Shown: positions 1-8,400, counted from the first letter of the stretch. The stretch: 14,766 bases of DNA from Puniceicoccales bacterium (GCA_031279675.1 JAITIB010000117.1:1-14766), one strand, 5' to 3'. Numbers and translations: made by a program. Notes: generated by a model from the sequence alone, not told the origin.

Positions 1-332
1 CAAGTTTCCAGCTCCGGGATGCGAAGGCATCGGGCGATTGAATCGGCAATCGCGCTGCACGCCGCCGGAATGCCCTTGGTTTCGTCCCCGCGCGCCGCCT
101 GCGCCCCCTCAATATTGGCGTAAGCACAGGCGTAACGCCCCTCCGCATTCAGCACATTCATCATCGCCAGCAAAGTGCTCGTCTTGCCCGTCTGCCTCGG
201 CGCATGCAGCACAAAATAACGTTCGTTGTCGATTAGTTGTCGGATCTCGGGCCAATCCACACGCGAAAGCATGTCGATGTGATAGTGCCGTTCAGGTTTG
301 ATCGGCCCGGCGTTGTTAAAGAAGCGCTCCAT
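1..332 (-). CDS. AAA-like P-loop ATPase, N-terminal part (runs off the left edge)
   Basis: The minus strand is open from an ATG at 332-330 to the window edge, giving 110 codons of a longer gene. Residues 44-51 read APRQTGKT, a Walker A motif followed by S52, so this is a nucleotide-binding P-loop protein. The preceding stretch (NERYFVLHAPRQTGKTS) and the opening MERFFNNAGPIKPERHY resemble, from memory, a widespread family of AAA-like ATPases often annotated only as 'ATP-binding protein', in which a long C-terminal part follows the ATPase core. The first Gly of the classical GxxxxGKT is Ala, which I believe is usual in this family. The Walker B and sensor regions lie outside the window. No Shine-Dalgarno is evident. 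It lies 70 bp downstream of the large exported-protein gene on the same strand. Cellular role is unknown. Confidence 0.8.
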   Translation of the reverse strand, partial: MERFFNNAGPIKPERHYHIDMLSRVDWPEIRQLIDNERYFVLHAPRQTGKTSTLLAMMNVLNAEGRYACAYANIEGAQAARGDETKGIPAACSAIADSIARCLRIPELET

Positions 333-402
333 GTTTAGCTTCGACAGACGTTATTAAAAAAGGCTTCGTCAAAAGCGCACTTTTGTGGGTTGGTGAAATG
401 TA

Positions 403-3294
403 TCATTCTTCGGGTTCAAATTCGAGGCGGGAGCGCAAACCGTCGTCTTCGAAACGCATCCAGAGGGTCGTGGCGCGCAAGCCTCGCAGGAAACCGGTGT
501 CGTCAAAGTTCGAGTTGGGGATTCGCGCATCGAACCATGATCGAAACGGTTTGAGGCGCGGGACGGCAAAGGTGGTGTCGAAGGCAATACCGGCGGGGAG
601 CGGAGTGGAGCGCCCAAGTGCGGCACGTTGGAGTTTGGCGGCAGCGGCGGCGTCCACGCCATACGCCTGCATCCACGGGAGGATTTCGGCGGCGGTGGCG
701 TAGAGGGATTTGCGCCAGGCGGAGGCGGCTTGAGCGAGGGCTTGAGGCAGGGCGGTGCGCATGCCCGCAGGCGAGAGTGTGAGGACTGCGTTGGAGGGCG
801 TGACGAGGAGTGTTCCGATGATGGGATTCGCCGTCCAAGGATGGTTTGAGATGTGCAACCAGTTGCCTTCGACAGAAATGGCAAACTCGGCACGCACAAC
901 ACCTCCGGCATTCAATGTGAACAGGAGGCGGTTCTCTTTTTCGACATAAACGCTTTCGAATTCCACCCAGCGTTCCGCACTGCCAGCGACGTGGCGCAAT
1001 GCGGCACGGGCGGCTGCGGGGTCGCTCAACGGAATGGCGATGTCACACGGACGCGTGATGAGCGCAGAAACGAAGGGAACAAGGAGCAATTCCTTGCCAT
1101 CCACACCAAAGCCGCGTCCGCGCGCCGAGCTAATGTCGTTCAAACCCGGGAAGGTGGCTTGCACGACTGGCGCGGAGTCGTTCACGGCGATCGCGATGTA
1201 GTCGCCAAGCAACGGGGCGATCACGCCAAAGGAGCCCATCAACTGCGAGTCAAGCATGCGCGTGATGACCTTGCCCCTGCCGGAATTCGGCAGCTGGAAG
1301 GCCATCGTTGCCACCGGCGTGTCGCGGTAAATAGGCAGCCCGACAAGGCTGGATTTGACTGACACAGCGGGATTTGCGGCAGTGGCATCGCCCGAGGTGG
1401 CGTCCGCACGGCGCCCAGAGCGGGAAACACCGGCAAACGCGTCGCGCAATTCCTCATAAAGGCTGTTGTCAATGAGGGGCAGGATGAAAGTCTCAAGCGA
1501 GGTTTTTCCGTTGGGGGCGAGCTCAAGGCGGACGGCGATGGGATCGAAAAATTCCCTCCAGTATCGCGTATAATTGTCACGATAGCTCTTATAGACGGCT
1601 GCCTCGGCAGCAGAAACTTTTCCAACGGGGTTTGCCGAAAGCGGGCGGAGCATCGACAACGGCCCCCACTCGGCGGACGCCACGACGCAGCCGGGAGAAA
1701 GCGTCATGCCAGCGGGAAGACGGTCCTTTTCGAGGATTCCCTTTATCCCATAGCGGGCGGCGAGCTGGGCGAGATCAGGCACGTCAACGCCATGGTCAAG
1801 TCGATGGCTGAGCGCGGCAAGCGTGATGGCTTCCATGCGGGCACGGGTAACGGCCCGGCGCAGCTGCCCGATTTTCACGGCAGGGCCGGTGAGACGGCGA
1901 ATAAACGGATCGGAGAAATAAACGTAGGCGCCGGAATTGGCGTCATCCGTGGTGGCAGGGAGACGGGCGGTCATCACGCGAAACTCGTCGCTGTGCCCCA
2001 GACTGCCCTTGCCCCCGGCAGCGGCCAAGGCGAGGGCCCTCTCGATCTCATCCTTGTTTGAGGAGAGAAAAAACAGATTGTCACGCACGGCCAAATGGAA
2101 ACGCCCCCCATCCGCAAGCGGAACATCAACGCGGGCACCGGAAAGCGCCGCGGCGAGCTTGAAAGGAGTGGAGGCGCCAGGCTTAAGCTTGAGAACAAGC
2201 GTGATGTCCGTGTTGTCGCGGAAAAAAACATCCGGCGCGAACAGGGCGGCCTCGGCCACATTGCCACCGGAAAACCAGCGGCGCGCCTGCTCCAGCGTAA
2301 GGCCAAACTTGGCCGTGTAACGGGCGGCAATGTCATGATCGGCAAACGATTCGCCAAGAAACGGAGCAAGACGCCCCGCCGTCTCGCCGCCTCCGCTGAG
2401 CAAGACCGAAAGTTTTCCCGGGTCGCGCAACAGCACAAACAAACGGTCAACCGGCACATAATCGGCAAGGCCCGGCCCGGGAACAGGCGGAAGCTTCAAC
2501 GCGGCAAGCATCCCGGCATAGGGATGCGCCTTGACGGAAACACCCTCAAGCGTGGAAACATCCACGGCGGTGGCGTCGCCCGGCGCAGGCGGAGAACCGG
2601 CGTTTGCGAGCAATTCCGTTTGCAAAGTTTCGCGGATGGCAGTCTGCCCGCCAAGAATGGAGAGAGTGGAAATCGCGTTGCTCCCCGAATCATCGCGACG
2701 GCTGCGAGCCCGTCGTGGGTTGCCCTCGTCTTTGGCCGAATCCTTGTCCCCGTAAATTTCGGCAAGCGTCACCTTCCAAAAATCGGCAAGCGGATTCGGA
2801 CTATCAGGATGAGCAAGCGCCGCCCAGGCACTGGAGCGGAGCTGCGCCCACTCGGTAAACACCGCCCTGCTGGCCGGGGATTTCCTTGCGGCGGCAAGAT
2901 CAACGCGAACTTCCTCGACCGCCCCATCGGGCTTAAGCTGGCGCAAAGAAAACGAGGCCGACGCCACCTCGCGATCGCGCACCACGGCGGCAAAACGTCG
3001 CGTTCTGCGCCGATCCCACTGCATCTCCTTCCGGGCAAAGGCCTCATCATCAAAGGAAAAATTCTCGGACAACAGATAAACATGCGCCAGCGGCGTGCCC
3101 GCCCCCGGCTCCACCGGACACCACCAAGCGTCAAGGTTTTCAACCTCGCCCGTGACAATCGCCACACCCGTCCTGGCATCCTCGTAAACCGCCGCGTTCT
3201 GAAGCTCCAACGCGGCATCCAACCGCAACGCCATCACCGGAAAAACCACAAACAACACGCGCAGAAACGCGCGGGAAAAACGAAGAGCATTCAT
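403..3294 (-). CDS. Large exported protein of unknown function (963 aa)
   Basis: I chose the ATG at 3294-3292 because it opens a signal peptide: basic MNALRFSR, hydrophobic core at about residues 9-22, and a likely cleavage site near LDA at 25-27. The frame stays open upstream to 3564, but that extension would overlap the end of the phosphodiesterase gene and place about 90 non-signal residues first. The mature protein is soluble-looking with no clear further membrane helix. A region around 280-370 (YVPVDRLFVLLRDPGKL, then FGLTLEQARRWFSGG and APDVFFRDNTDITLVLKL) recalls large DUF3352-like exported proteins of Planctomycetes and Verrucomicrobia, but I cannot name a family with certainty. A basic, polar linker occupies about 183-207. 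The N-terminal 30-180 part contains WWCP at 57-60 and may be a separate domain. Location is probably periplasm or cell envelope. A candidate promoter lies at 3341-3368. No enzymatic motif recognised. Confidence 0.85.
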   Translation of the reverse strand: MNALRFSRAFLRVLFVVFPVMALRLDAALELQNAAVYEDARTGVAIVTGEVENLDAWWCPVEPGAGTPLAHVYLLSENFSFDDEAFARKEMQWDRRRTRRFAAVVRDREVASASFSLRQLKPDGAVEEVRVDLAAARKSPASRAVFTEWAQLRSSAWAALAHPDSPNPLADFWKVTLAEIYGDKDSAKDEGNPRRARSRRDDSGSNAISTLSILGGQTAIRETLQTELLANAGSPPAPGDATAVDVSTLEGVSVKAHPYAGMLAALKLPPVPGPGLADYVPVDRLFVLLRDPGKLSVLLSGGGETAGRLAPFLGESFADHDIAARYTAKFGLTLEQARRWFSGGNVAEAALFAPDVFFRDNTDITLVLKLKPGASTPFKLAAALSGARVDVPLADGGRFHLAVRDNLFFLSSNKDEIERALALAAAGGKGSLGHSDEFRVMTARLPATTDDANSGAYVYFSDPFIRRLTGPAVKIGQLRRAVTRARMEAITLAALSHRLDHGVDVPDLAQLAARYGIKGILEKDRLPAGMTLSPGCVVASAEWGPLSMLRPLSANPVGKVSAAEAAVYKSYRDNYTRYWREFFDPIAVRLELAPNGKTSLETFILPLIDNSLYEELRDAFAGVSRSGRRADATSGDATAANPAVSVKSSLVGLPIYRDTPVATMAFQLPNSGRGKVITRMLDSQLMGSFGVIAPLLGDYIAIAVNDSAPVVQATFPGLNDISSARGRGFGVDGKELLLVPFVSALITRPCDIAIPLSDPAAARAALRHVAGSAERWVEFESVYVEKENRLLFTLNAGGVVRAEFAISVEGNWLHISNHPWTANPIIGTLLVTPSNAVLTLSPAGMRTALPQALAQAASAWRKSLYATAAEILPWMQAYGVDAAAAAKLQRAALGRSTPLPAGIAFDTTFAVPRLKPFRSWFDARIPNSNFDDTGFLRGLRATTLWMRFEDDGLRSRLEFEPEE

Positions 3295-3340
3295 AACGCC
3301 CCGAAAAAAACCATCGCATCCCCGCCAAGGGAAGCACAAA

Positions 3341-3368
3341 ATTACAACAGCGGCAAGTGCGCTGACAA
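3341..3368 (-). promoter_or_regulatory. Candidate sigma-70 promoter for the 963-aa exported protein
   Basis: Reading the minus strand, TTGTCA (3368-3363) and TGTAAT (3346-3341) are separated by 16 bases and each match five of six bases of the sigma-70 consensus. Transcription would begin about 40 bases before the ATG at 3294. This supports independent expression rather than only read-through from the phosphodiesterase gene. It is a pattern match only. Confidence 0.35.
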
Positions 3369-3451
3369 AGACCGTTTGGATTTGCGCGCCCGCCGGATTG
3401 TCTTCCGATCCAACTTTAAACCGGCTGGTGCAAAATGTCCCGAGCGGTTTT

Positions 3452-4336
3452 TTATTTTGAACGAACAGGATGTTTGGAACGGATTGTTTTAAGGAGGCCG
3501 GGTTTGTTTGTGGTGATGCCGTCGATGCCCCAGTCAAGCAGTTCTTGCATCCTGCGCGGCTCATCCACCGTCCATGCCCAGACAGTGATTCCGTTTTCGT
3601 GCAAAACGGTTATAAGTTCCCGGGAGAGAAGTGTGTGCTGCAGGTCGAGAATTGAAATGTCGAGTGAACGCGTGAGGGCGAGGAGTTCCTGGATGAATTT
3701 ATTTTTGTTGCCGGGCGCCTTCCCGCCCTTGAGCAGGGCAACGGGAGTTTGGGGCGCGAGGCGGCGAAAGTTTTTTACCACTTCCGTGGAAAAGGCGATG
3801 ATGACAGCACGGTCCGCAAGTTCCGTTTTGTTGAGGGCGGCGATGATGCCCGCCTCAAGCCCCTCTTCTTTGATTTCGATGACAGGGCGGCAGGGGGTGG
3901 CCTTGAGGGTGGCCAAGGTTTCATCCAAGGTTGGTATTTTTTTTCCCGCGAATTTTGCTCCTTTCCAGCTTCCCGCATCGAGGTTTTTGATCTCTTTCAG
4001 GGTTCGCGTGCTAAGTTTTGTTTTTTTATCCTTGGCAAGACGGGGGCGGGTGGTGCGGTCAAGAGAATCGTCGTGAAGAATGACGAGCTGTCCGTCGAGT
4101 GTTGCGCGAACATCAAATTCACAGCCATCCGCTCCGGCGGCAGCGGCGGCGCGAAAAGCGGGCAGTGTGTTTTCGGGAAAACCATGCGAATCTCCCCGGT
4201 GGGCGATTATCGGGAGCAGGAGCCTGCTTTTGCCTGTTTTTGTTTCGGCCCGTTCGGAGGTCTGCCCTGACGAGGATTGGGCGGATATTATTACGGTTTG
4301 GGAGAGGAGGGCTATTAATGGTAAACAAAAACGCAT
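3452..4336 (-). CDS. Exported glycerophosphodiester phosphodiesterase (GDPD family)
   Basis: A 294-residue protein with a signal peptide at about 1-19 (MRFCLPLIALLSQTVIISA), so it acts outside the cytoplasm. It hydrolyses glycerophosphodiesters from phospholipid turnover to sn-glycerol-3-phosphate plus an alcohol. The family hallmarks are clear: H46-R47-G48 with the ENT at 55-57 (AHRGDSHGFPENTLPAF), the metal-binding E73 and D75 in CEFDVRATLDG, the catalytic pair partner H88 in VILHDD, IEIKEE for the next acidic cluster, and the C-terminal VWAWTVDEPRRM and GIDGITTNKPGLL. Length is typical of short GDPDs (ugpQ/glpQ-like), so I give no symbol. The start at 4336 is the first Met before the hydrophobic segment; no Shine-Dalgarno is visible. 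It leads a minus-strand cluster with the 963-aa exported protein 157 bp downstream and is divergent from the membrane-protein gene at 4498. Confidence 0.93.
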   Translation of the reverse strand: MRFCLPLIALLSQTVIISAQSSSGQTSERAETKTGKSRLLLPIIAHRGDSHGFPENTLPAFRAAAAAGADGCEFDVRATLDGQLVILHDDSLDRTTRPRLAKDKKTKLSTRTLKEIKNLDAGSWKGAKFAGKKIPTLDETLATLKATPCRPVIEIKEEGLEAGIIAALNKTELADRAVIIAFSTEVVKNFRRLAPQTPVALLKGGKAPGNKNKFIQELLALTRSLDISILDLQHTLLSRELITVLHENGITVWAWTVDEPRRMQELLDWGIDGITTNKPGLLKTIRSKHPVRSK

Positions 4337-4497
4337 GATATTGCCAAAATAGGGCCCGCGAATCGTCTGGCAATCATTTTATTCAAAAACCGAGCAACAG
4401 TAATGAACAGGCCTTCGGGACAATAGAAAGCAATCTGAGGAGCCTTCGTGCCACTTGCAACGAAGCGTAGGGCATCGTTTTTTCTGGTGTTGGGACG

Positions 4498-6399
4498 ATG
4501 TCTGCGTTAGCTGCCTCGGACATAATGACGGACGAACACAAATCTGCATTTGTCTACGAACCCGTGCGATTGTTTCTGGAAAAATTCCGCGACGCACATG
4601 CCGCCAATGTCAGCGCGTGTTTCGAGGAATTGTTTCGCCATTCCGGCGTCAACGCCGCGGAGAATGCGGCGACGGTTGGCGGACTGCGTGCCAGTGAGGC
4701 GCAGTTGCAGCGTGTCATTGCGGATCACCGCCGAAAACGGTTTGAGCGCGGAGTGATGATTACTCTCGCCGTCCTATGCGCCCTGTTGCCACTGGTGATG
4801 ATTGCCATGGATGATTGGGAGTTGGTGGCACGGCTGTCCGTGGGAATATCGGGTGCAGGCGTCTGCATGTGGTTATTTGCCAAGATACTCCCGGAATTGT
4901 CGAAAAAAATTGAGACGTTGGAAACTTCCGACGGCATATTGCAGCAGCAAATCAATGAGCAGCGCGCTCTGGCGTGGAGGCAAATGGAACCGTTAAATGC
5001 GCTCTACACGTGGAATCTTGCGCCACGTTTGTTTACGCAGACGCTGCCAATAGTGACCTTGGACGCTTATTTTGACATGGGGCGGATGGATTTTCTCGCG
5101 CAGCGTTTTGGCATGACTCCACCGGCGACGCAGCAATCCACACTCGCGGTGCAAAGCGGTGAGGTGCAAGGCAATCCGTTTGTATTCGTCACTGACGTAA
5201 GCATGGAAATGGGAGAGGAGACCTATCATGGTTCGTTAAGTATCAGCTGGACGGAATGGGGTACTGGCGCTGACGGTAAGCGCTGCAGAGTGACACGCTA
5301 CGAAACGCTATGCGCCAGCAAGACCGCGCCCAAGCCACAGTATGTCGAGCAAACACGGTTGTTCTATGGAAACGACGCTGCACCGGACTTGTCGTTCAGC
5401 CGTAGGCCGGGGTGGGTGCATGAGCTCAACGAGCGGCAGCGACGAAAAAGAATCGGCAATGGCGAACGCCAATTGGAGGCGATGACGCGCGAGGCCATCA
5501 AAAACAACGGCGCGTTTCTCGACATGACCAACAAAGAGTTCGACGTGCTGTTCAATGCGCTCGACCGCGATCATGCGCAACAATTCAGGCTGTTGTTCAC
5601 GCCACTTGCACAGAAGGAAATGGTGCGTTTGCTCACCGACGACAAGGCCGGCTTCGGCGATGAGTTTGCCTTCATCAAAACACGGCGGCTGAACATCATC
5701 GTCCCCGCGCATTTGCAAACGTTTGATTTCACGCAATCACCCGAGCGCTGGCAGCATTACTGCCTTGATGACGCCCGCGCATACTTCAATCACTACCACA
5801 ACGAGTATTTCCGGCATCTGTATTTTGCCTTTGCGCCACTGCTTGCCATCCCGCTCTACCAACAGCACAAGCCCCCGGAGCACATCCACAAGGAGGCATG
5901 GGCGCACCGTCTCGCGCAACGCGAGCACGAGGCGGCGGCCAATTCACTCGGTGACAAACGATTCGCACACCCTCATTCGGAAACGCGCAACATTCTAAAA
6001 ACAAGCATCGCCAATACCGGGGAACGACGCGAAACGCTGACAGTGACGGCGCACGGATTTGCCTGCAAGCAGCGGACAGAATATGTCGGCAAATTTGGCG
6101 GAGATGGACACTGGCACGAGATTCCGGTGCATTGGATCGAATACATTCCCGTTGCACGACAAAGCCCCGAGCTGCGCGCCCACGCCACCATTGCAGATGC
6201 GATGCAACAAAACAGCTACCTGCAAAAAGAAATCACCGCCGCGCGCGAAGTTTACAACGACACTGTCAACCAATGGAACAGTGATATTTTCGCATGGCCG
6301 ACCAAGATGATCGTGGCCGCCCGCGCTGGCTATACCACACGCATCCCCTTCACGGCGTCTGTCGAGATGAAGGCGCGGGCAAGGGAAGTGTTTTTCTGA
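4498..6399 (+). CDS. Membrane protein of unknown function with large cytoplasmic-type domain (633 aa)
   Basis: I recognise no characterised function. Two hydrophobic segments at about 86-103 and 111-131 form a hairpin, followed by a charged, probably coiled-coil stretch (132-160) and then a long soluble region to the end. A conserved-looking block at about 218-303 contains GEVQGNPFVF, GEETYHGSLSISW, YGNDAAPDLSFSR; from memory this resembles uncharacterised proteins with the same topology in Mollicutes and Firmicutes, possibly related to DUF3137 proteins. A weaker hydrophobic patch lies at 441-454 in a His/Tyr-rich zone. The ATG at 4498 has GGGA a few bases upstream, better than the alternative ATG at 4525. 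The gene is visibly less GC-rich than its flanks, has no same-strand partner, and sits between a divergent and a convergent gene, all compatible with acquisition as a single unit. No catalytic motif seen. Confidence 0.85.
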   Translation: MSALAASDIMTDEHKSAFVYEPVRLFLEKFRDAHAANVSACFEELFRHSGVNAAENAATVGGLRASEAQLQRVIADHRRKRFERGVMITLAVLCALLPLVMIAMDDWELVARLSVGISGAGVCMWLFAKILPELSKKIETLETSDGILQQQINEQRALAWRQMEPLNALYTWNLAPRLFTQTLPIVTLDAYFDMGRMDFLAQRFGMTPPATQQSTLAVQSGEVQGNPFVFVTDVSMEMGEETYHGSLSISWTEWGTGADGKRCRVTRYETLCASKTAPKPQYVEQTRLFYGNDAAPDLSFSRRPGWVHELNERQRRKRIGNGERQLEAMTREAIKNNGAFLDMTNKEFDVLFNALDRDHAQQFRLLFTPLAQKEMVRLLTDDKAGFGDEFAFIKTRRLNIIVPAHLQTFDFTQSPERWQHYCLDDARAYFNHYHNEYFRHLYFAFAPLLAIPLYQQHKPPEHIHKEAWAHRLAQREHEAAANSLGDKRFAHPHSETRNILKTSIANTGERRETLTVTAHGFACKQRTEYVGKFGGDGHWHEIPVHWIEYIPVARQSPELRAHATIADAMQQNSYLQKEITAAREVYNDTVNQWNSDIFAWPTKMIVAARAGYTTRIPFTASVEMKARAREVFF

Positions 6400-6451
6400 C
6401 GTCCATGCCGCCTGCCATTGCCGGCGACACCACTTGGGGACGATGACGCGC

Positions 6452-6486
6452 GCCGGCGCGCCACTTGAGTGCCGGCCTTATTTTTT
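6452..6486 (+). terminator. Candidate intrinsic terminator of the 633-aa membrane protein gene
   Basis: Within the 78-base convergent gap, GCCGGC at 6452-6457 can pair with GCCGGC at 6471-6476; inside the loop CACT and AGTG can extend the stem around a bulge. A run of six T follows at 6481-6486, after the bases of the opposite gene's stop codon. The stem is bulged, so strength is uncertain. The adjacent 14-base perfect palindrome GCGCGCCGGCGCGC (6448-6461) overlaps the left arm and could compete with it. Confidence 0.4.
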
Positions 6487-8400
6487 CTGGTCGATCCAGC
6501 GGGTGATGCCGCGGATGGTCCAGGTGGCAACGGTGTCGTCGAGCTCGGTCTGGACGGTGTCACCGGTTTTTTTGCCAAGGAGTTTTTGGGCGAGCGGCGT
6601 TTTGTAGGAGAGGATGTTTTCCTCCGGAGCGCTGTCCCAAGCGCCAAGGATGGTGTAACGGACAGGTTTGCCACCGTTTCCGGGGATGAGCTCGACGATG
6701 TTGCCGACGCTAATGGTGTCAGTGGTGGCCTCGGTGAAGTCGGTAACGCGCCCGCGGGTGAGATCTGTCTCGAGGTTGGATTTGCGCGCGAGGAGTGTTT
6801 CTTGATCCTGGCGTGCCATTTTGTACTCGCTGTTCTCGGAAAGGTCGCCGTGTTCCTTGGCGAGGGCAATGGCCTTTTTGTTTTCAGGGAGTTTGTTTTT
6901 GATGATGTCCTCAAGCTCGCGCCTGCGCGCGTCGAGAGACCATTGGGAGACGACAAGCTGCTCGGTTTGTTCGGCGACTTCACCGGCAACGAGGTTTTGG
7001 ATGCCGGGGTGGAGCTTGATGAAGCGCGCGAGAATGGATTTTTTTGTCAGAGGCTCAAACCCTTGGTTGAGGAGGAGGGATTGGGCGAGGTCGCGGGCGA
7101 CTTCATAATTGGCGTCCTCGAGGAGGTCGGGGATGAGCTCTTTGTCGTCGCTGAGTTCCTCGGCAAGGGGGATGCGACGGGCCGAGGTGGCGAGGAGCGC
7201 CTCGTTGTCAATGGCGTAAAGAATGGCGGCCAGAAGACGGTGGTTGACGAGGGGGCGCACAATCGGGGCGTATTTGCGCGAAGTCCTGTTTTTGATGACC
7301 CAGCTGAGGACGGAGCTTTTCAGGGCCTGGGCGTTGAGCCACTCGTGAAGTTTCGTGGCGACGAGTTTGGCACAGTCGCGCTCGACAAGGAAGTTGATGC
7401 ATTCGGAGGTGAACTTGCCGGCGCTGTCGCGGAGGAGTCCGATGATGATTCCCTGCCATTTTTCGGGGTCGGGGTAAACGCGGGTGAGGAGGTCGAGTAT
7501 GCGTTTAAGGTAAGCGGGGGTCTGCGGAATGTTGGCGGCGAGTTCGGAAAGGTCGTCATCGTCACAAGTGATGACAATGCTGCGGGAGGTGGGTTCGAGT
7601 TGTTCGACATCCTCCTTGAGGTGGCGGCAGAGGTCGTTGCGCACCCAGATGCCATGGAGACACTCGGCCTTGGAAAGGCGCTTGGCCGACTGGATGGCCG
7701 CGGTGAGCTCGTCAAAGATGCGGTGCAGGTCGGACTCGATGAAGCGGACTTTTTCCGCGCGCGCGGCATTGTCGCTCTGGGCCTTTGCGAGCTCGCCGAG
7801 TGAGAACTCGAAGAGTTTTTCGGCAAGCTGGATTTTTTTGCGCGGGTTTTTGTTGAGGTAGTATTCCTCAAGAATTTCCTGTTCCGGATTGACGGGATCC
7901 TCGCGGAGGGAATAGGGGCCGTCTTTCTTGGCGGGGACGGCGACATCGGGATCCTTGACGAGGAGTTTTCTTGTGGCGGCCCACCATTTTTTGACTTTTG
8001 CCGCGCCGAGGACGCGTGTGAGGATGATGTCCAGCTCGGTGGCGGACACGGTTTGGTCGGGGCTGGCGCGGAGGATTTGCTTGATGAGCTCCGCAGGGTC
8101 GTCCTTGGCGAGGTCGGCGATGGATTTGGGATCGTTTTTTTGGCGGACGTAAATGTGTTCCGTGGGAAAGATGGTGAGCTTGTCTATGCAAAACTCGGGC
8201 GCCATTGGATGTTGAAGCTTGCCGCTTTCGGGGAAATCAATGAGGAGCCGGTCGGTCTCCGGATCGTATTTCTTGATTTGTCCGAAGCCCCAGCTTCGGT
8301 GCATGCAGTATGCGCCATCGCGCATGGCTTCCAGTTTTTCCCGCGCATCGCGCAGAGCGGGTTTTTTCGCGAGAAGTTGTTCTATGGCCTCGTTATTCAT
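6478..8400 (-). CDS. greA: Long GreA/GreB-family transcript cleavage factor (PVC-type, 640 aa)
   Basis: The C-terminal region (about 486-640) is a GreA/GreB factor: an antiparallel coiled coil carrying GDLSEN at 518-523, equivalent to the tip that reaches into the RNA polymerase secondary channel, where D519 and E522 match the acidic residues that promote cleavage of backtracked RNA, then an FKBP-like domain (ISVGNIVELIPG onward). Ordinary GreA is about 158 residues; here about 485 residues precede it. The N-terminal part has YCMHRSWGFGQIKKYD at 31-46 and LIDF at 53-56, resembling a small CarD/Tudor-like beta barrel (my inference), followed by a long alpha-helical region. Chlamydial GreA is known to have a similarly long extension, which supports a PVC origin. 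The start at 8400 is the first ATG; the frame extends to a TTG at 8442. No Shine-Dalgarno is seen. It follows an exported-protein gene by 129 bp on the same strand. Confidence 0.9.
   Translation of the reverse strand: MNNEAIEQLLAKKPALRDAREKLEAMRDGAYCMHRSWGFGQIKKYDPETDRLLIDFPESGKLQHPMAPEFCIDKLTIFPTEHIYVRQKNDPKSIADLAKDDPAELIKQILRASPDQTVSATELDIILTRVLGAAKVKKWWAATRKLLVKDPDVAVPAKKDGPYSLREDPVNPEQEILEEYYLNKNPRKKIQLAEKLFEFSLGELAKAQSDNAARAEKVRFIESDLHRIFDELTAAIQSAKRLSKAECLHGIWVRNDLCRHLKEDVEQLEPTSRSIVITCDDDDLSELAANIPQTPAYLKRILDLLTRVYPDPEKWQGIIIGLLRDSAGKFTSECINFLVERDCAKLVATKLHEWLNAQALKSSVLSWVIKNRTSRKYAPIVRPLVNHRLLAAILYAIDNEALLATSARRIPLAEELSDDKELIPDLLEDANYEVARDLAQSLLLNQGFEPLTKKSILARFIKLHPGIQNLVAGEVAEQTEQLVVSQWSLDARRRELEDIIKNKLPENKKAIALAKEHGDLSENSEYKMARQDQETLLARKSNLETDLTRGRVTDFTEATTDTISVGNIVELIPGNGGKPVRYTILGAWDSAPEENILSYKTPLAQKLLGKKTGDTVQTELDDTVATWTIRGITRWIDQKK

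Noticed and set aside
370..385. Inverted repeat CAAAAG-CGCA-CTTTTG as a terminator after the 963-aa gene
   Set aside because: The stem is short and mostly A-T and no T-run follows on the minus strand at the right distance.
3421..3460. AAACCG ... CGGTTTTTTA as a terminator
   Set aside because: The arms are six bases apart by more than 20 bases of loop and the T-run is on the plus strand, where no gene ends.
2095..3492. A 465-codon open frame on the plus strand
   Set aside because: It lies antisense to the signal-peptide-bearing 963-aa gene, is very rich in Arg, Lys and Gly with no domain pattern, and is a by-product of GC-biased codon use on the other strand.
3295..3564. N-terminal extension of the 963-aa protein by 90 residues
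   Set aside because: It would overlap the end of the phosphodiesterase gene and bury the signal peptide internally; a candidate promoter lies inside this stretch.
6469..7803. A 444-codon open frame on the plus strand
   Set aside because: It is antisense to the GreA-domain protein, whose motifs are unambiguous; the antisense product is a Val/Gly/Glu-rich repeat of codon-bias origin.
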